Position numbers and translations under genes: made by a program. The notes beneath the pieces are model-generated. The model did no database searches and was not told where the DNA came from. It worked only from the letters and a program-made list of their open reading frames with translations. Positions 1-9,965 of a DNA stretch of 64,000 nt are shown here, piece by piece (within the stretch, counting starts at the first letter, position 1; every line of letters starts with the position of its first letter). The DNA is taken from positions 7,812,001-7,876,000 of the forward strand of contig WOAB01000056.1 in NCBI GenBank assembly GCA_027886185.1. Direction: 5' to 3'. This stretch comes from Rheum nobile (Eukaryota > Streptophyta > Magnoliopsida > Caryophyllales > Polygonaceae).

Positions 1-69
1 TTTTGTTGTTTTGAACTTGTTTAAAGTTTGTAGCTTGATGGTTAGGGTTTTGATAATTTACAAAAATAC

Positions 70-1603
70 CTGAATCAGAGTATAGCACGTGGACATGAGT
101 CTCGCTTCCTTTCTTGTGCACTCGCCCAAGTTGCGGTACACGTGAGCAAGAACAGCAGCACCCCATGCATATTCATTAGTGCACGAGTGATCCTCCAGAA
201 ACAAGTGATAGTAGAGTGGCAATCTGTGTTGGGACTTGTCCGGAAATAGGCAAAAGCCCAACAAGTACAGCAAGTACCCAGAAGCACGCTTCTCGTCATT
301 CAGCCCATTGCAATGCCTCTTGAACATATCAGCAACTACAGTACCAGATGTCACATCCTTAGCAGCCAACTCAAAGAATCCCGTTGCCTCAACCACCACC
401 GCTTTCTTCAAATCAGTCACAGTCAAAGAACCTCGTGGAGGTGCTAAGTCTCTTACATTGATGTTTAGCCCAAGGATCAACAATACGTCATGGAGAGTTA
501 TGGTCATCTCTCCCCATGGCATATGGAACGAACTGGTCTCAGGTTGCCAGCGCTCAACAAACGCACGTATCAGCGTCTCGTGCACATGGTCATGTATCAC
601 ATGCGGAATATGACACAAGCCTGAACTAGCAGCCAGATTACCCATGGCATTGACAACTCCAGACGCCATGCGTGTGTCTGCTTGTCTCGTTGCTGAAACT
701 TCAACGGTGGCACAGGCTATAAACATTTGCATTTTTAAACCAGTGTAAGCAATCGATTTGACATATTTATATAAAAACGTGAAATGACAAGAATAAGGTT
801 TTTCATGCAACTTATAATGCGCTGATAAAGGGTGTACGCCACGTGATTGGCAAAACCCTTCAGCAGCTCGGGATTCTCCGGACCTCCATAGACTCTGACT
901 TGCAATTCCGGTTCATATCTCCCTTTTTTTTTGCTTCGGGGTGGTCTTGCCTGCGAAGAGGTGCCTTGTTGTTGCTCCTCGTCCGCATCATCATCATCAT
1001 GTTGAGCTCTTGGAGCCCAGGCCTGACTGTCTTCGTCCTACATGTTTTTAAACAAATGATAAGCAATTACATTTTTATCATACAATCATATTTTCATATA
1101 TTAGGGCTACTTACCATATGCACCGGTGCATTCGGGTTGACCCCCAAGCTCTCCCACGGATTGTAACCCATCTCATCATTTGCGTCGCCTTGATAATATA
1201 AGGGGCTGTGATAGGACGTGGACCCATGAGGGCTCTGATGGCCAACTGGGCTCTCATGACGGTAAGGGTTTTGGGTCAGCCTCTGCTGCGGTGGCGGACT
1301 CAATGCAGGACCATAATAGTTATTCTGATCGATCGTATCAGAATAACAATGGAGTGGACTCACGTTGTACTATGGGTACAACTGCGGGTCCGAATCTGCA
1401 AGGCCACCCGCCACATAAGATGGCGCAAACACGAACACATGGGGGTCAGCATTGCCCGCCTGCCCGTGGCCCGCCTGCTTGTGCCCTCCCGCATCTTGTG
1501 CAACACCCACAACCCTACGGGATAGCTCACCCTCAGTCCGATACGAAGCAGCCCGGACGAGGTCTCGTCTGGTTCTACGCCTCGTTCTCTCACCAGGCTC
1601 CAT
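70..1603 (-). pseudogene. Plant mobile domain (PMD / MAIN-like) transposon-derived gene, runs off the left edge
   Basis: The minus strand encodes a plant mobile domain protein of the type often labelled PP7-long-form or MAIN-like. The domain exon (about 70-716) contains LIRAFVERWQPET, MPWGEMTITLHDV, YLLYLLGFCLFPDKS and EYAWGAAVLAHVYR, the usual order of PMD motifs. It ends at a plausible donor (CAG/GTATTT at 68-70), so the rest lies outside the window. Upstream on the same strand, an exon at about 1115-1603 ends in GTAAGT. It joins in phase to an acidic and Q-rich exon starting at 1037 that leads into YGGPENPELLKGFANHVAYTL, a region that precedes the PMD in this family. The first exon is P/Y/H/Q-rich and has an in-frame TAG at 1370-1372 (a Gln or similar codon by context). 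The join between exon 2 and the PMD exon is not resolved. PMD genes are carried by several plant transposons, and a decayed copy is likely. The family is clear; activity is doubtful. Confidence 0.65.
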
Positions 1604-1639
1604 CTACCACAATAAATCATTTTTTCTAAGCGAAAATAC

Positions 1640-2095
1640 AAATCCGATAAAGTTCCTAAACATATCCATCAAACCCTAATCCCTTTCATACAAATCCATC
1701 AAAATTCCTAAATATCCAAATTTCATACAAATGTCTAAATTCCATACAAATCCATCAAAATTCCTAAATATCCAAATTTCATACAAATGTCCAAATTTCA
1801 TACAAATCCATCAAAATTCCTAAATATCCAAATTTCTTTCAAATGTCCAAATTTCATACAAATCCATCAAAATTCCTAAATATCCAAATTTCTTTCAAAT
1901 GTCCAAATTTCATACAAATCAATCAAAATTCCTAAATATCCAAATTTCATACAATTGTCCAAATTTCATACAAATCCATCAAAATTCCTAAATATCCAAA
2001 TTTCATACAAATTTCAAATTTCATACAAATCCATCAAAATTCCATACAAATGTCCAAATTTCATACAAATGTCCAAATTCCTAAATATCTAAAAT
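1640..2095. repeat. AT-rich minisatellite, about 60-bp units
   Basis: Imperfect tandem array built from alternating short phrases: ATACAAATCCATCAAAATTC, CTAAATATCCAAATTTC and ATACAAATGTCCAAATTTC. About six to seven units are visible, with single-base changes and shortened units towards the right end. It lies just upstream (minus-strand sense) of the PMD gene and has no coding potential. It is probably an internal or terminal repeat of the same mobile element. Confidence 0.85.
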
Positions 2096-2169
2096 CCATT
2101 AACTAAATATCCAAATTAAACATACATGCAAATTCCAGGGCCAGAGACTCGTCGCCGGCGGAAAATGGC

Positions 2170-2745
2170 TAGGGCACAGCACGTAACGCGTGGTCGCTGA
2201 CCACTCGTTACGTGCAGAGGCCCATCTCGCGTAACGTGGGAAAGCGCTGGGGACGTTACGCGCAATGCCCTTGCCAATTCGCCGGCGACGACTGCACATT
2301 CCGACGACTGCAGAATCCGATTACCCTTTAAAAAAATCTTACAAATGCAAATCTAACTACAAAATTCAAATCTAACTACAAAAAAAATCCTAAAACACCA
2401 CTATTTCATACAAATCTAACTACAAAATCTTGTGGATCTAATATACAAAAAAAACTTTATAATTTTTAAAAACAAACGATGGAATACTAACCTTCTTGAT
2501 TCGTGGATCTACGTAACGCGCAAAACTTTTTGATTCGTAACGGGGCGTCGTCGGAGGTGCGTAACGCGCGAGGTTTGAGGGTTTAGAATGTGTGCAGCGG
2601 CGGAATGAGGAAGGAATGAGGAGATGAAGGTATTTATAACTAGTCGGTTCAGCACGTTACGGGTGAAGACAGCATCCGCATTACGTGTGGAGGTTGAAGC
2701 CGCATTACGTGTGGAGCAACGTCCGACGTAACATGAAATGTCTAT
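2170..2745. repeat. Region dense in CGTAACG/CGTTACG motifs
   Basis: The core CGTAAC or its complement GTTACG (two copies relaxed to ATTACG) occurs about eleven times in both orientations: near 2179, 2208, 2229, 2253, 2510, 2537, 2559, 2651, 2679, 2703 and 2729. Several copies extend to CGTAACGCG. The surrounding DNA is more GC-rich than its neighbours. No open reading frame explains it. It may be a subterminal repeat block of the PMD-carrying element, where subterminal transposase sites are common, but this is inference. Confidence 0.6.
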
Positions 2746-3203
2746 GCGCTGAATGACAATTTTGGATATGCGCCGAATAGTATAACCCTTTTATTTTTAT
2801 GGTTTCCTCATTATCATCCTATATTTTAGCCCGATTTCATGCCATTATTTGTTTTTGAATGAATTCAACCATTTTTCATTCCAGATATTTGATTGTTCTG
2901 GTCTCCAAATATTTGATTTGACTTTGAGTGCAATTGAATTCGCTGAGCTGCAGGCTGCAGCCGCGGGCACCTCAGGCTTGTCAACTGGTTGAAACTAATC
3001 AACAGAAAACCCAACCGACAAAACTCGATCCGACGAATCCAGTCGAACCAATCCAACAAATCCCCCAACCATGCCTTCGCCAAATCCCATCTCAGAGAAA
3101 TCTCGAAATCCCCCCAAAAAATTCTGGCTTTCGCCCCCCTTTTCTCAGATCAGATCCTAAACCCTAGCTAACTGGATTCCATCAACAATCAAATCCCTCC
3201 CAA
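2746..3203 (+). promoter_or_regulatory. 5' flank and leader of the G3PP5-like gene
   Basis: This spacer separates the repeat tract from the transporter start codon. The last 200 bases are C/A-rich and pyrimidine-rich, typical of a plant leader. I see no convincing TATA box and no other gene. Confidence 0.4.
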
Positions 3204-4806
3204 ATGTCACCCAATTCAGAAGCCCAACCTCCTCCATCTCTCTCCCTCTTCACCTGTCTTCAACCTCCGACCAAGACCCCCTTCTTCCACCGCACACTCG
3301 TCCTCCTCATCACTTTCTTAGCCTACACCTCTTTCCACGCCTCTCGTAAACCCCCCAGCATTGTGAAATCGGTGCTCGGACCCGATCTCCCCCAGAATAG
3401 CTCCGACCCAGATCATGTTTCGGGTCCAATTGAAAAGGGTTGGCCCCCATTCAACGGCTCGGATGGGACTCACAGATTGGGCGAGCTCGATCTGGCTTTC
3501 TTGTTGGCCTACTCTTTCGGTATGTACTTTTCTGGCCATTTGGGAGATCGGTATGATCTCAGAGTTTTTCTATCAATTGGAATGTTTGGCAGCGGTGTGT
3601 TGACAATAGCTTTTGGGTTGGGATACTGGTGGGATGTTCATAGGTTTTCATATTTCTTGGCGGTTCAGATTATTTGCGGCCTGTTTCAGTCTACTGGATG
3701 GCCTTGTGTTGTGGCCGTGGTGGGTCACTGGTTTGGGGAAGGTGAGAAAGGTTTGATAATGGGGATCTGGAATTCTCATGCCTCCGTTGGCAACATTCTC
3801 GGATCAGTTGTGGCCTCATGGATGCTGCAATTTGGCTGGGGCTGGTGCTTTGTTTTGCCTGGCTTGTTTGTGATCCTGATGAGTGCCATTGTCTATGTGT
3901 TTCTTGTTGTTAGCCCTGAGATTGTAGGGTTTGGGTCCCCAGATAGCGAGATCGAATTGGTAGAAACAGATCAAGAATTGGAAGCTGAGAATTTGAGTCT
4001 TCTTCAATCCAAGTACCCGAATACATTGGAAGCCACTAAGATCCTTAAATCTCCAGATGCAATCGGGTTCTTGGAAGCATGGAGATTACCAGGCGTGGCG
4101 GCCTACTCCATCTGCCTCTTCTTCTCTAAGCTTGTGGGATACACATTTCTCTACTGGTTACCATTCTACATAAGACATACAGGTATACATTGTTCCACCA
4201 AACTGTCTTCAGTTTTATCATAATGAATGATGAATGTTTTATTGTGTTTTTTTTTCTTGTTTGGGTAAAGCTGTCGCCGGTGTGCACTTCTCACATAAGA
4301 CAGCTGGGATGTTGTCAACCATCTTCGACATTGGAGGTGTTGTTGGAGGTGTACTGTCTGGGTACATCTCTGACAAGATTGAGGCTCGAGCTGTGACTTC
4401 CATCTTATTCTTTTCACTATCAATCTTTTCTCTCATCCTCTACCGAATATATGGCAGCATTTCAATGTTCAGTAACATTCTTTTGCTGTTTATATCGGGG
4501 ACTCTAGTGAACGGGCCCTACGCCCTTATAACAACTGCTGTGGCAGCTGATCTTGGCTCAAACAGCGCGGTTGGAGGCAACTCCCGTGCCTTGGCCACTG
4601 TGGCTGCAATAATAGACGGCACCGGCTCAGTTGGGGCAGCAATCGGTCCCCTTCTGGCTGGTTACATGTCCACTAGAGGATGGAACAGCGTGTTTGTGAT
4701 GCTTATTTCGTCCATTTTTATAGCAGAGTTGTTCTTGATTCATATTGCCAAGTCTGAGATTGAAGCCAAGAGGACACAGAGGAAGTGGTTTTGGAGAAAT
4801 AGTTAG
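3204..4806 (+). CDS. G3PP5: Glycerol-3-phosphate transporter-like MFS permease (G3Pp5 type)
   Basis: Major facilitator superfamily protein of the SLC37/GlpT-like organophosphate permease group. It is expected to have 12 membrane spans and to move glycerol-3-phosphate or related phosphate esters; the substrate is known only by family. There are two exons: 3204-4182 and 4271-4806, joined by an 88-bp GT-AG intron in phase 1, giving 504 residues, the usual length. Recognisable stretches are LITFLAYTSFHASRKPPSIV near the N terminus (span 1), FGMYFSGHLGDR, LIMGIWNSHASVGNILGS, an acidic central loop after span 6 (about residues 250-275), LEAWRLPGVAAYS and NGPYALITTAVAADLG. The start at 3204 gives the normal short N terminus. 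The N-terminal SRKPPSIVKSVLGP pattern and the AVAGVHFSHKTAG segment fit the plant G3Pp5 subgroup better than G3Pp1-4. The frame is intact with no sign of decay. Confidence 0.93.
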
Positions 4807-5838
4807 TTCACTTGCATCATTCTGCAGGTTATCCGAACCTTCATTTTGGTTGTGTACCATAAAACACAGAGATGAGATCATTGAGAGAGAAGATGGACAA
4901 GTATTCAGGCCATCATATTGTGTACATCTTCATTTTTATACCAACTAGGCGACTCTTACACAACAGTTAGGAAACAAAAGCGGAGAAATTGTTTGCTTCT
5001 TCCAAGTGTTACAAGTTTTATTCTTATATTACCAGCCAGGTAGCAATGTGTTCAGCTGTATACTTCCCCCTAGGTAACTCTTACACAGCAGTTGGGGAAC
5101 AAATTATGGGAAATTGTTTTAGTTCTTACAAGTTTTGATCTTATATTACCAGGTGACAATATGTGTTCCCTTTTTGTAGTCAGTTCTATTACATAATGCA
5201 ATTGTATGTTTCTTCACGCATATTACTTTTGTTGCTTGTGATTCCCAATTTGATAGTTTATGTAACACAACGAGATCAGAAGAAAATATTGGCCCAGTAA
5301 TTATTGCCAAAATATGGGCTTATCCTGACGAGCCCAATCATTATTGGCCCTTTAATCTAAAACCGGCTCTCGAATTATATCTTGTCCTGGACTATTTGGC
5401 CCAACGAATTGATCTTTGGAGACTGTCAAAATCTATGCACACAAATCAAAACTCATACACATGATATATTCCGTGCACGCTCTTTTTTGAAAACGATTTT
5501 TCTAACCTATGTCTTAAGGCATAGGTTAAGAATTCATATTAAGAAATATAAACTCTGAAAAAAGAAAGGTAAACCTATTTTTTTTTAAAAAAAAAATTAT
5601 ACATAATTAAAACTTTCTACATATAGGATCTTAACGGCATAAGTTAGAAAATTAGTTTTTGAAATACTTTTCAAAAAAAAAATGGTTGTACTTTAATACT
5701 CTATATCTATTATACATTAGAGTTAATATCATGATACTTCACTTTCTCTTCATCTATTATAACATTATATCAAGCATAATTTTGTTTGTCTAATCCATTA
5801 AACAACTATATTAAGCTAGTTTATTCTCTCTAATCCAT
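4807..5838. other. 3' flank of the transporter gene and intergenic DNA
   Basis: The first few hundred bases are a likely 3' UTR; two similar stretches near 4940-5010 and 5065-5130 share GCGACTCTTACACA/GTAACTCTTACACA and ACAGTTAGGAAACAAA-like text, suggesting a small local duplication. From about 5480 on, the DNA is AT-rich and featureless. Confidence 0.5.
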
Positions 5839-5841
5839 TAA

Positions 5842-6683
5842 GGGACCGTTTGTTTCTATACCATAGGTATATGGAATAAGATTGTGAATGAGTCAAACCG
5901 GTTTTGGTGTTTGGTAGAGGTAGGTTTGAGCAGTGGCGGATCTAGAACTTAATCGAAGGGGGGGCGAATTTCGTATATTTTTCACTTCATAAATCGACAT
6001 TTATATTAATATTTTAAAATTATAAAAAATATTAGATTCATCTTTTGAAAATTGATTAATTCATGCAGTATATACTCTATTTTTTAACGTTTTGAAAAAT
6101 TATTTAAATAATGTAAGATTTTCAATTTTTGTGTTAATAAAAAATTCAAAGAAAAATAAAAAACAAAAGAGAAATAAACATGCTTAATAAATCCAAAGAT
6201 TTTAATAAAGCAATTAAAACTCAAAATTTTAACAAAAGTAGGAAAAAAGGGTTGGGATGGGATTTGAACCTATAACCTTTAGCTTTTTTCACACAAGTTC
6301 CAAGATAAATACCACTAGATCAATGCATTTTTCTTGTCATTTACTTATCATTTTATGTATACATAATGAAAACTAAAAATTCAAAAGAGGACTTAACAAA
6401 AATTCGACATGATATAAGGGATTTACCGGGGGAAAGCGGGGGCTACCGCCCCCCTAGCCCCCCCTGTAGATCCGCCCCTGGGTATGAGTATGAAATTGAT
6501 TCCATAACACCACATCTCATACCCATATAAAACAAGAAATATGACCCAAACCTAATTTTACTCTTCATTTCATCTCCAAAATTATATCAAACACAAAACT
6601 TTAGGAATCAATCAACCACATTCTTCATACCAAGTATGATTCCTCATTCCAACCTCATTCTTATTGTGATACCAAACGAGCCC
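5842..6683. mobile_element. PIF/Harbinger (Tourist-like) MITE, interrupted by a hAT MITE
   Basis: Termini are GGGACCGTTTG on the left and the inverse of GGGCTCGTTTGG on the right. They are flanked by TAA target duplications at 5839-5841 and 6684-6686. The inner sequence near both ends carries inverse copies of GGTATGxxAT-like text. A 550-bp hAT MITE sits inside, so the original element was about 285 bp. No coding capacity. Confidence 0.75.
5931..6480. mobile_element. Non-autonomous hAT element (CAGTGGCGGATC termini)
   Basis: Starts CAGTGGCGGATCTA and ends with the inverse of CAGGGGCGGATCTA. It is flanked by 8-bp duplications GGTTTGAG (5923-5930) and GGTATGAG (6481-6488), matching at 7 of 8 bases, which is the hAT target size. 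The GGGGGG-rich subterminal stretches on both sides are typical of this plant group. The sequence at 19939 next to the hAT transposase remnant begins with a very similar terminus, which suggests the family that mobilised it. It is nested inside the Harbinger MITE. Confidence 0.8.
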
Positions 6684-6896
6684 TAAACACTATAACAAGT
6701 AAATAAATTAAAACTTTCGACATAATTAATTTAATTTTTTATACATTGTATCCACAGGAAGCTATGCAAATGCCTAAATGATTTGTTGGTTTATATTATA
6801 TATTGTATAAATATATATATATATATATCATAATTCACAATGTCTAAAATGTTTTATTAATTATGAAGTTTTGTTATAACTTTGGTATTTGTAGTT

Positions 6897-7080
6897 CGGT
6901 TTTTCTAGTGTGTGCTCATGGGCACATGCTAACAAACCTAAATAGGAAATTTGTCTCCAAAATATTCCCTAATAAAGAATTGGTAAACCCTTAGCAAACA
7001 AGATTAAACTAATAGCTAAACAAATAATTACTAAAAAAAGAGTTATTAGAGTGTGTCCATGGGCACACACTAGAAAAAAC
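6897..7080. mobile_element. Small MULE-type MITE
   Basis: A 184-bp fold-back element with inverted ends of about 25 bp (TTTTTCTAGTGTGTGC at the left; the right end reads the same inversely). It is flanked by 10-bp repeats ATTTGTAGTT (6887-6896) and ATTTGTCGTT (7081-7090), one mismatch. The duplication size fits Mutator-like elements. Confidence 0.65.
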
Positions 7081-7239
7081 ATTTGTCGTTATAACATATT
7101 CAATTTTATTAACTAGTTTATAAAAAATCATTGGAATGAAACAAAAATAGTACTTTAAGTATATCAAATTCGACATGTGTTATATACTTATATGTACATA
7201 TTGGGCAGAAAAAATCAACTTAAAAAAGAAAGAAAACAA

Positions 7240-7967
7240 GGGCTCGTTTGATATGATCCAAGAATCAGGTTGGAATCGAAATCGAAATCGGAATCAAGAA
7301 TGACTCATTCTCATTCCTGTAGTTTGTCGTTTGGTATGTTGTCGGAATGAGTCATTCTTGGACATACTCTTTATTTAATAAAATATTTAATATTATTTAA
7401 TTATTTTATAAAAATAATTAATATTATTCAATGAAAATAATTAATATTATTCAATGAAAATAATTAATATTATTCAATAAAAATAATTAATGCTATTCAA
7501 TTATTTAATAAATCAATTAATATTATTTAATAAAAAATTAATATTGTTTAATAAAATAATTAATATTATTTAATTGTTTAATAAAATAATTAACATTTTT
7601 TAATTATTTATTCAAATAATTAATATTATTTAATTATATATTAAAAATATTTAATATTATTTAATTGTTTAATACAAATAATTAATATTATTTAATAAAA
7701 ATAATTAATATTATTTAATTGTTTAGTAAAAATAATTAATATTGTTCAATGAAAACAATGTTCGATTAAAAAGAGCGGTTATAGAAAAAAAATATCCCTA
7801 ATTTTGCTGGAATGGATGAAACCTTGGGTTTTGCAATGGAATGAAATTGCTCCTTGAGCTTGGAATGGGCCATTCCTTGGAATGAATTTTTTTAATTTTT
7901 CACCTAACCAAACATGATTTCAGAATCATCCATTCCTCATTCCACTGGAATCGTACCAAACGAGGCC
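7240..7967. mobile_element. PIF/Harbinger-like MITE with AT-rich tandem interior
   Basis: Ends read GGGCTCGTTTGATATGAT and, inversely, GGCCTCGTTTGGTACGAT. The right flank has TAA (7968-7970) and the left CAA (7237-7239), consistent with a diverged TWA target. The interior (about 7375-7760) is a long imperfect array of AATAATTAATATTATT units. It lacks any ORF. Confidence 0.7.
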
Positions 7968-8038
7968 TAAGACCATTGAAAATTAAACCCATGACCAACA
8001 CATACCCATAATGAACTGATAAATTAAACAGAACCTTT

Positions 8039-9640
8039 TTATGGAATAAGGACCCCTCATACAAACCTCTTATAGGTGGGGAAAAGATTTGTAAACCAAC
8101 TCAACAAGGATGACTTGGATTGAGAAAATCAAAAGATATGAACAAAGCACTACAATTTAAATTGTTGTGGAAAATCTTGGTCGAACTAGACAATTTTTGG
8201 TCAAAATTATAACCGAAAAATACCTAAAAACACAACATATCTTACATTATGAGAAACAAGGAAACTGTTCTTGACAGTGGTCCAAAATGATTGAAATTAT
8301 GGACGAATTCAAAAAAGGGCTCATTTGACAAGTTGCAAATAGTATAACTATTAAATTCAGGATTGATAGATGATTCTCTACAACTCATTTATGTGACATT
8401 ATCAACATACAACCAACTCAGAATAAAGATGTTTTGGTGACAGATTTTATTCTACCAAATAATACCTGGAACAAGGAAAAGATTGAACAAATTCTACCAA
8501 CTCAGATATCCAAACAAATAATATCCACTCCAATACCCTTAAACAATATACATGACAAAATGTATTGGGAAGCTAGTAAAAGTGGCTGGTTTTCCACAAA
8601 ATCTGCCATGGATATGATGAACAAAAACAAAAGATATACAACATATGACTCTTCCTGGATTTGGAAATTAGATACTTATCATAAAGTAAACAAATTTCTC
8701 TGAAAAATTATGAAAAATGGCCTTCCAACCAAAGCCAGACTAGTTGAAAAAGGAGTAGCACTCCCTCAGGATGTGTCTGGTGTAATGCACAAAACGAAGA
8801 TTCTAATCACATGTTATTCTAGTATAGCCATACACTAAAAACCATAGAAAAATGAACAACCACACACATAGAATTATTAGAACACTAAATATAAGTAACA
8901 AAAAAGCCTATGAAATAATTGAGAAAATCCGACAGAAAAATTGATAGAGCACAGTTTGTAGAATTGGTAGTCTCTTGGTGGAGAATCTGGTTCTATAGAG
9001 ACCAACAAAGTTTTGGGAGACCAAGTAATGATACTGACCTGATAAAAGATGTACCTATTTACATTAAAAATCAAATCCATAACTGGAAACAAACAAAGAC
9101 CTGAAACTCAAACTATCTAGAAGAGCCTAAACAAAAAAACGAACAATAATCACAAAAATAGACGACCAAAGAAGAAATGGAAAAAACCTTCGGATAATAT
9201 TATTAAAATTAATACAGATTGATCTATCAAGACTAATGGTGACTCTAACTATGGATTCATATTCTGAAATAGCATAGGCGAACCAATTTACATTTTTGGA
9301 GAAAAGTGTGGAATATCAACCCCGTTAAAAACAGAAACACTTGTAGTCAAGAATGCTCTGATTAAAGCCTATGCATTAGGTCTTAATAACATTCACCTTG
9401 AATGCGACAACCTTACTATTGTAAATGTCTTGAAAAAGATCTGACATTGTCCTTGGGATATTGAAATTTTAATTTCTGATATCCTTTGTGTTTTACAACT
9501 GTTTTTTTCAGTATAGATTGTTCATGTCTTTCAAAAAACAAATATTGTGACCGACTGTATTGCGAAACTGGGATATCAGATTTCTTTGAAAGACATTGAA
9601 AAACTATATCGTCTCTCATTTTCGGACTAATTTTTATCTT
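8039..9640 (+). pseudogene. Decayed LINE (L1-type) ORF2 C-terminal half
   Basis: The plus strand retains pieces of a plant LINE polyprotein after the reverse transcriptase core: a thumb/connector part (WNKDPSYKPLI, FKLLWKILVELDNFW), a zf-RVT-like segment in the open stretch 8434-8703 (SGWFSTKSAMDM, WIWKLDTYHKVNKFL, then KNGLPTKARLVEKG after a stop), and an RNase H segment near 9180-9600 (TETLVVKNALIKAYALGL, HLECDNLTIVNVLKK, TNIVTDCIAKLG). Several stops and frame changes break it. The same domain order is seen in the better preserved LINE at 50.5-53.0 kb, which supports the call. An A-run near 9650 could be the 3' tail. Not functional. Confidence 0.75.
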
Positions 9641-9965
9641 ATATATATAAAAAAAAAGTAGTATATCCATCGCTTCAAAAAAAAAGTTTGCCGCGTTTGC
9701 CATTCATCCCACGGTTGAAGCTATTTTGTAAAATGATGGAAGTTAGGCCAATTTTTATAACTATCCATAAAAATGGAGCTATTTTTCGAAATTTACCCAA
9801 TATATTGATAAATATCGTCGACCAATGGTGAATGCCCAAATCGAGCGATCGCATCACGTATGTCCCAAGTTCAGAGTTCCCAACTCATTAGACGTAGTCC
9901 GAGAGTTTCCCCAATCCAAATCCCTGGTTCCATCTGGTAACCCTAATTAGAGTCCAAACCCTAGG

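Noticed and set aside
1640..2095. CRISPR-like repeat array
   Set aside because: Units are contiguous and degenerate without unique spacers; the DNA is a plant nuclear minisatellite.
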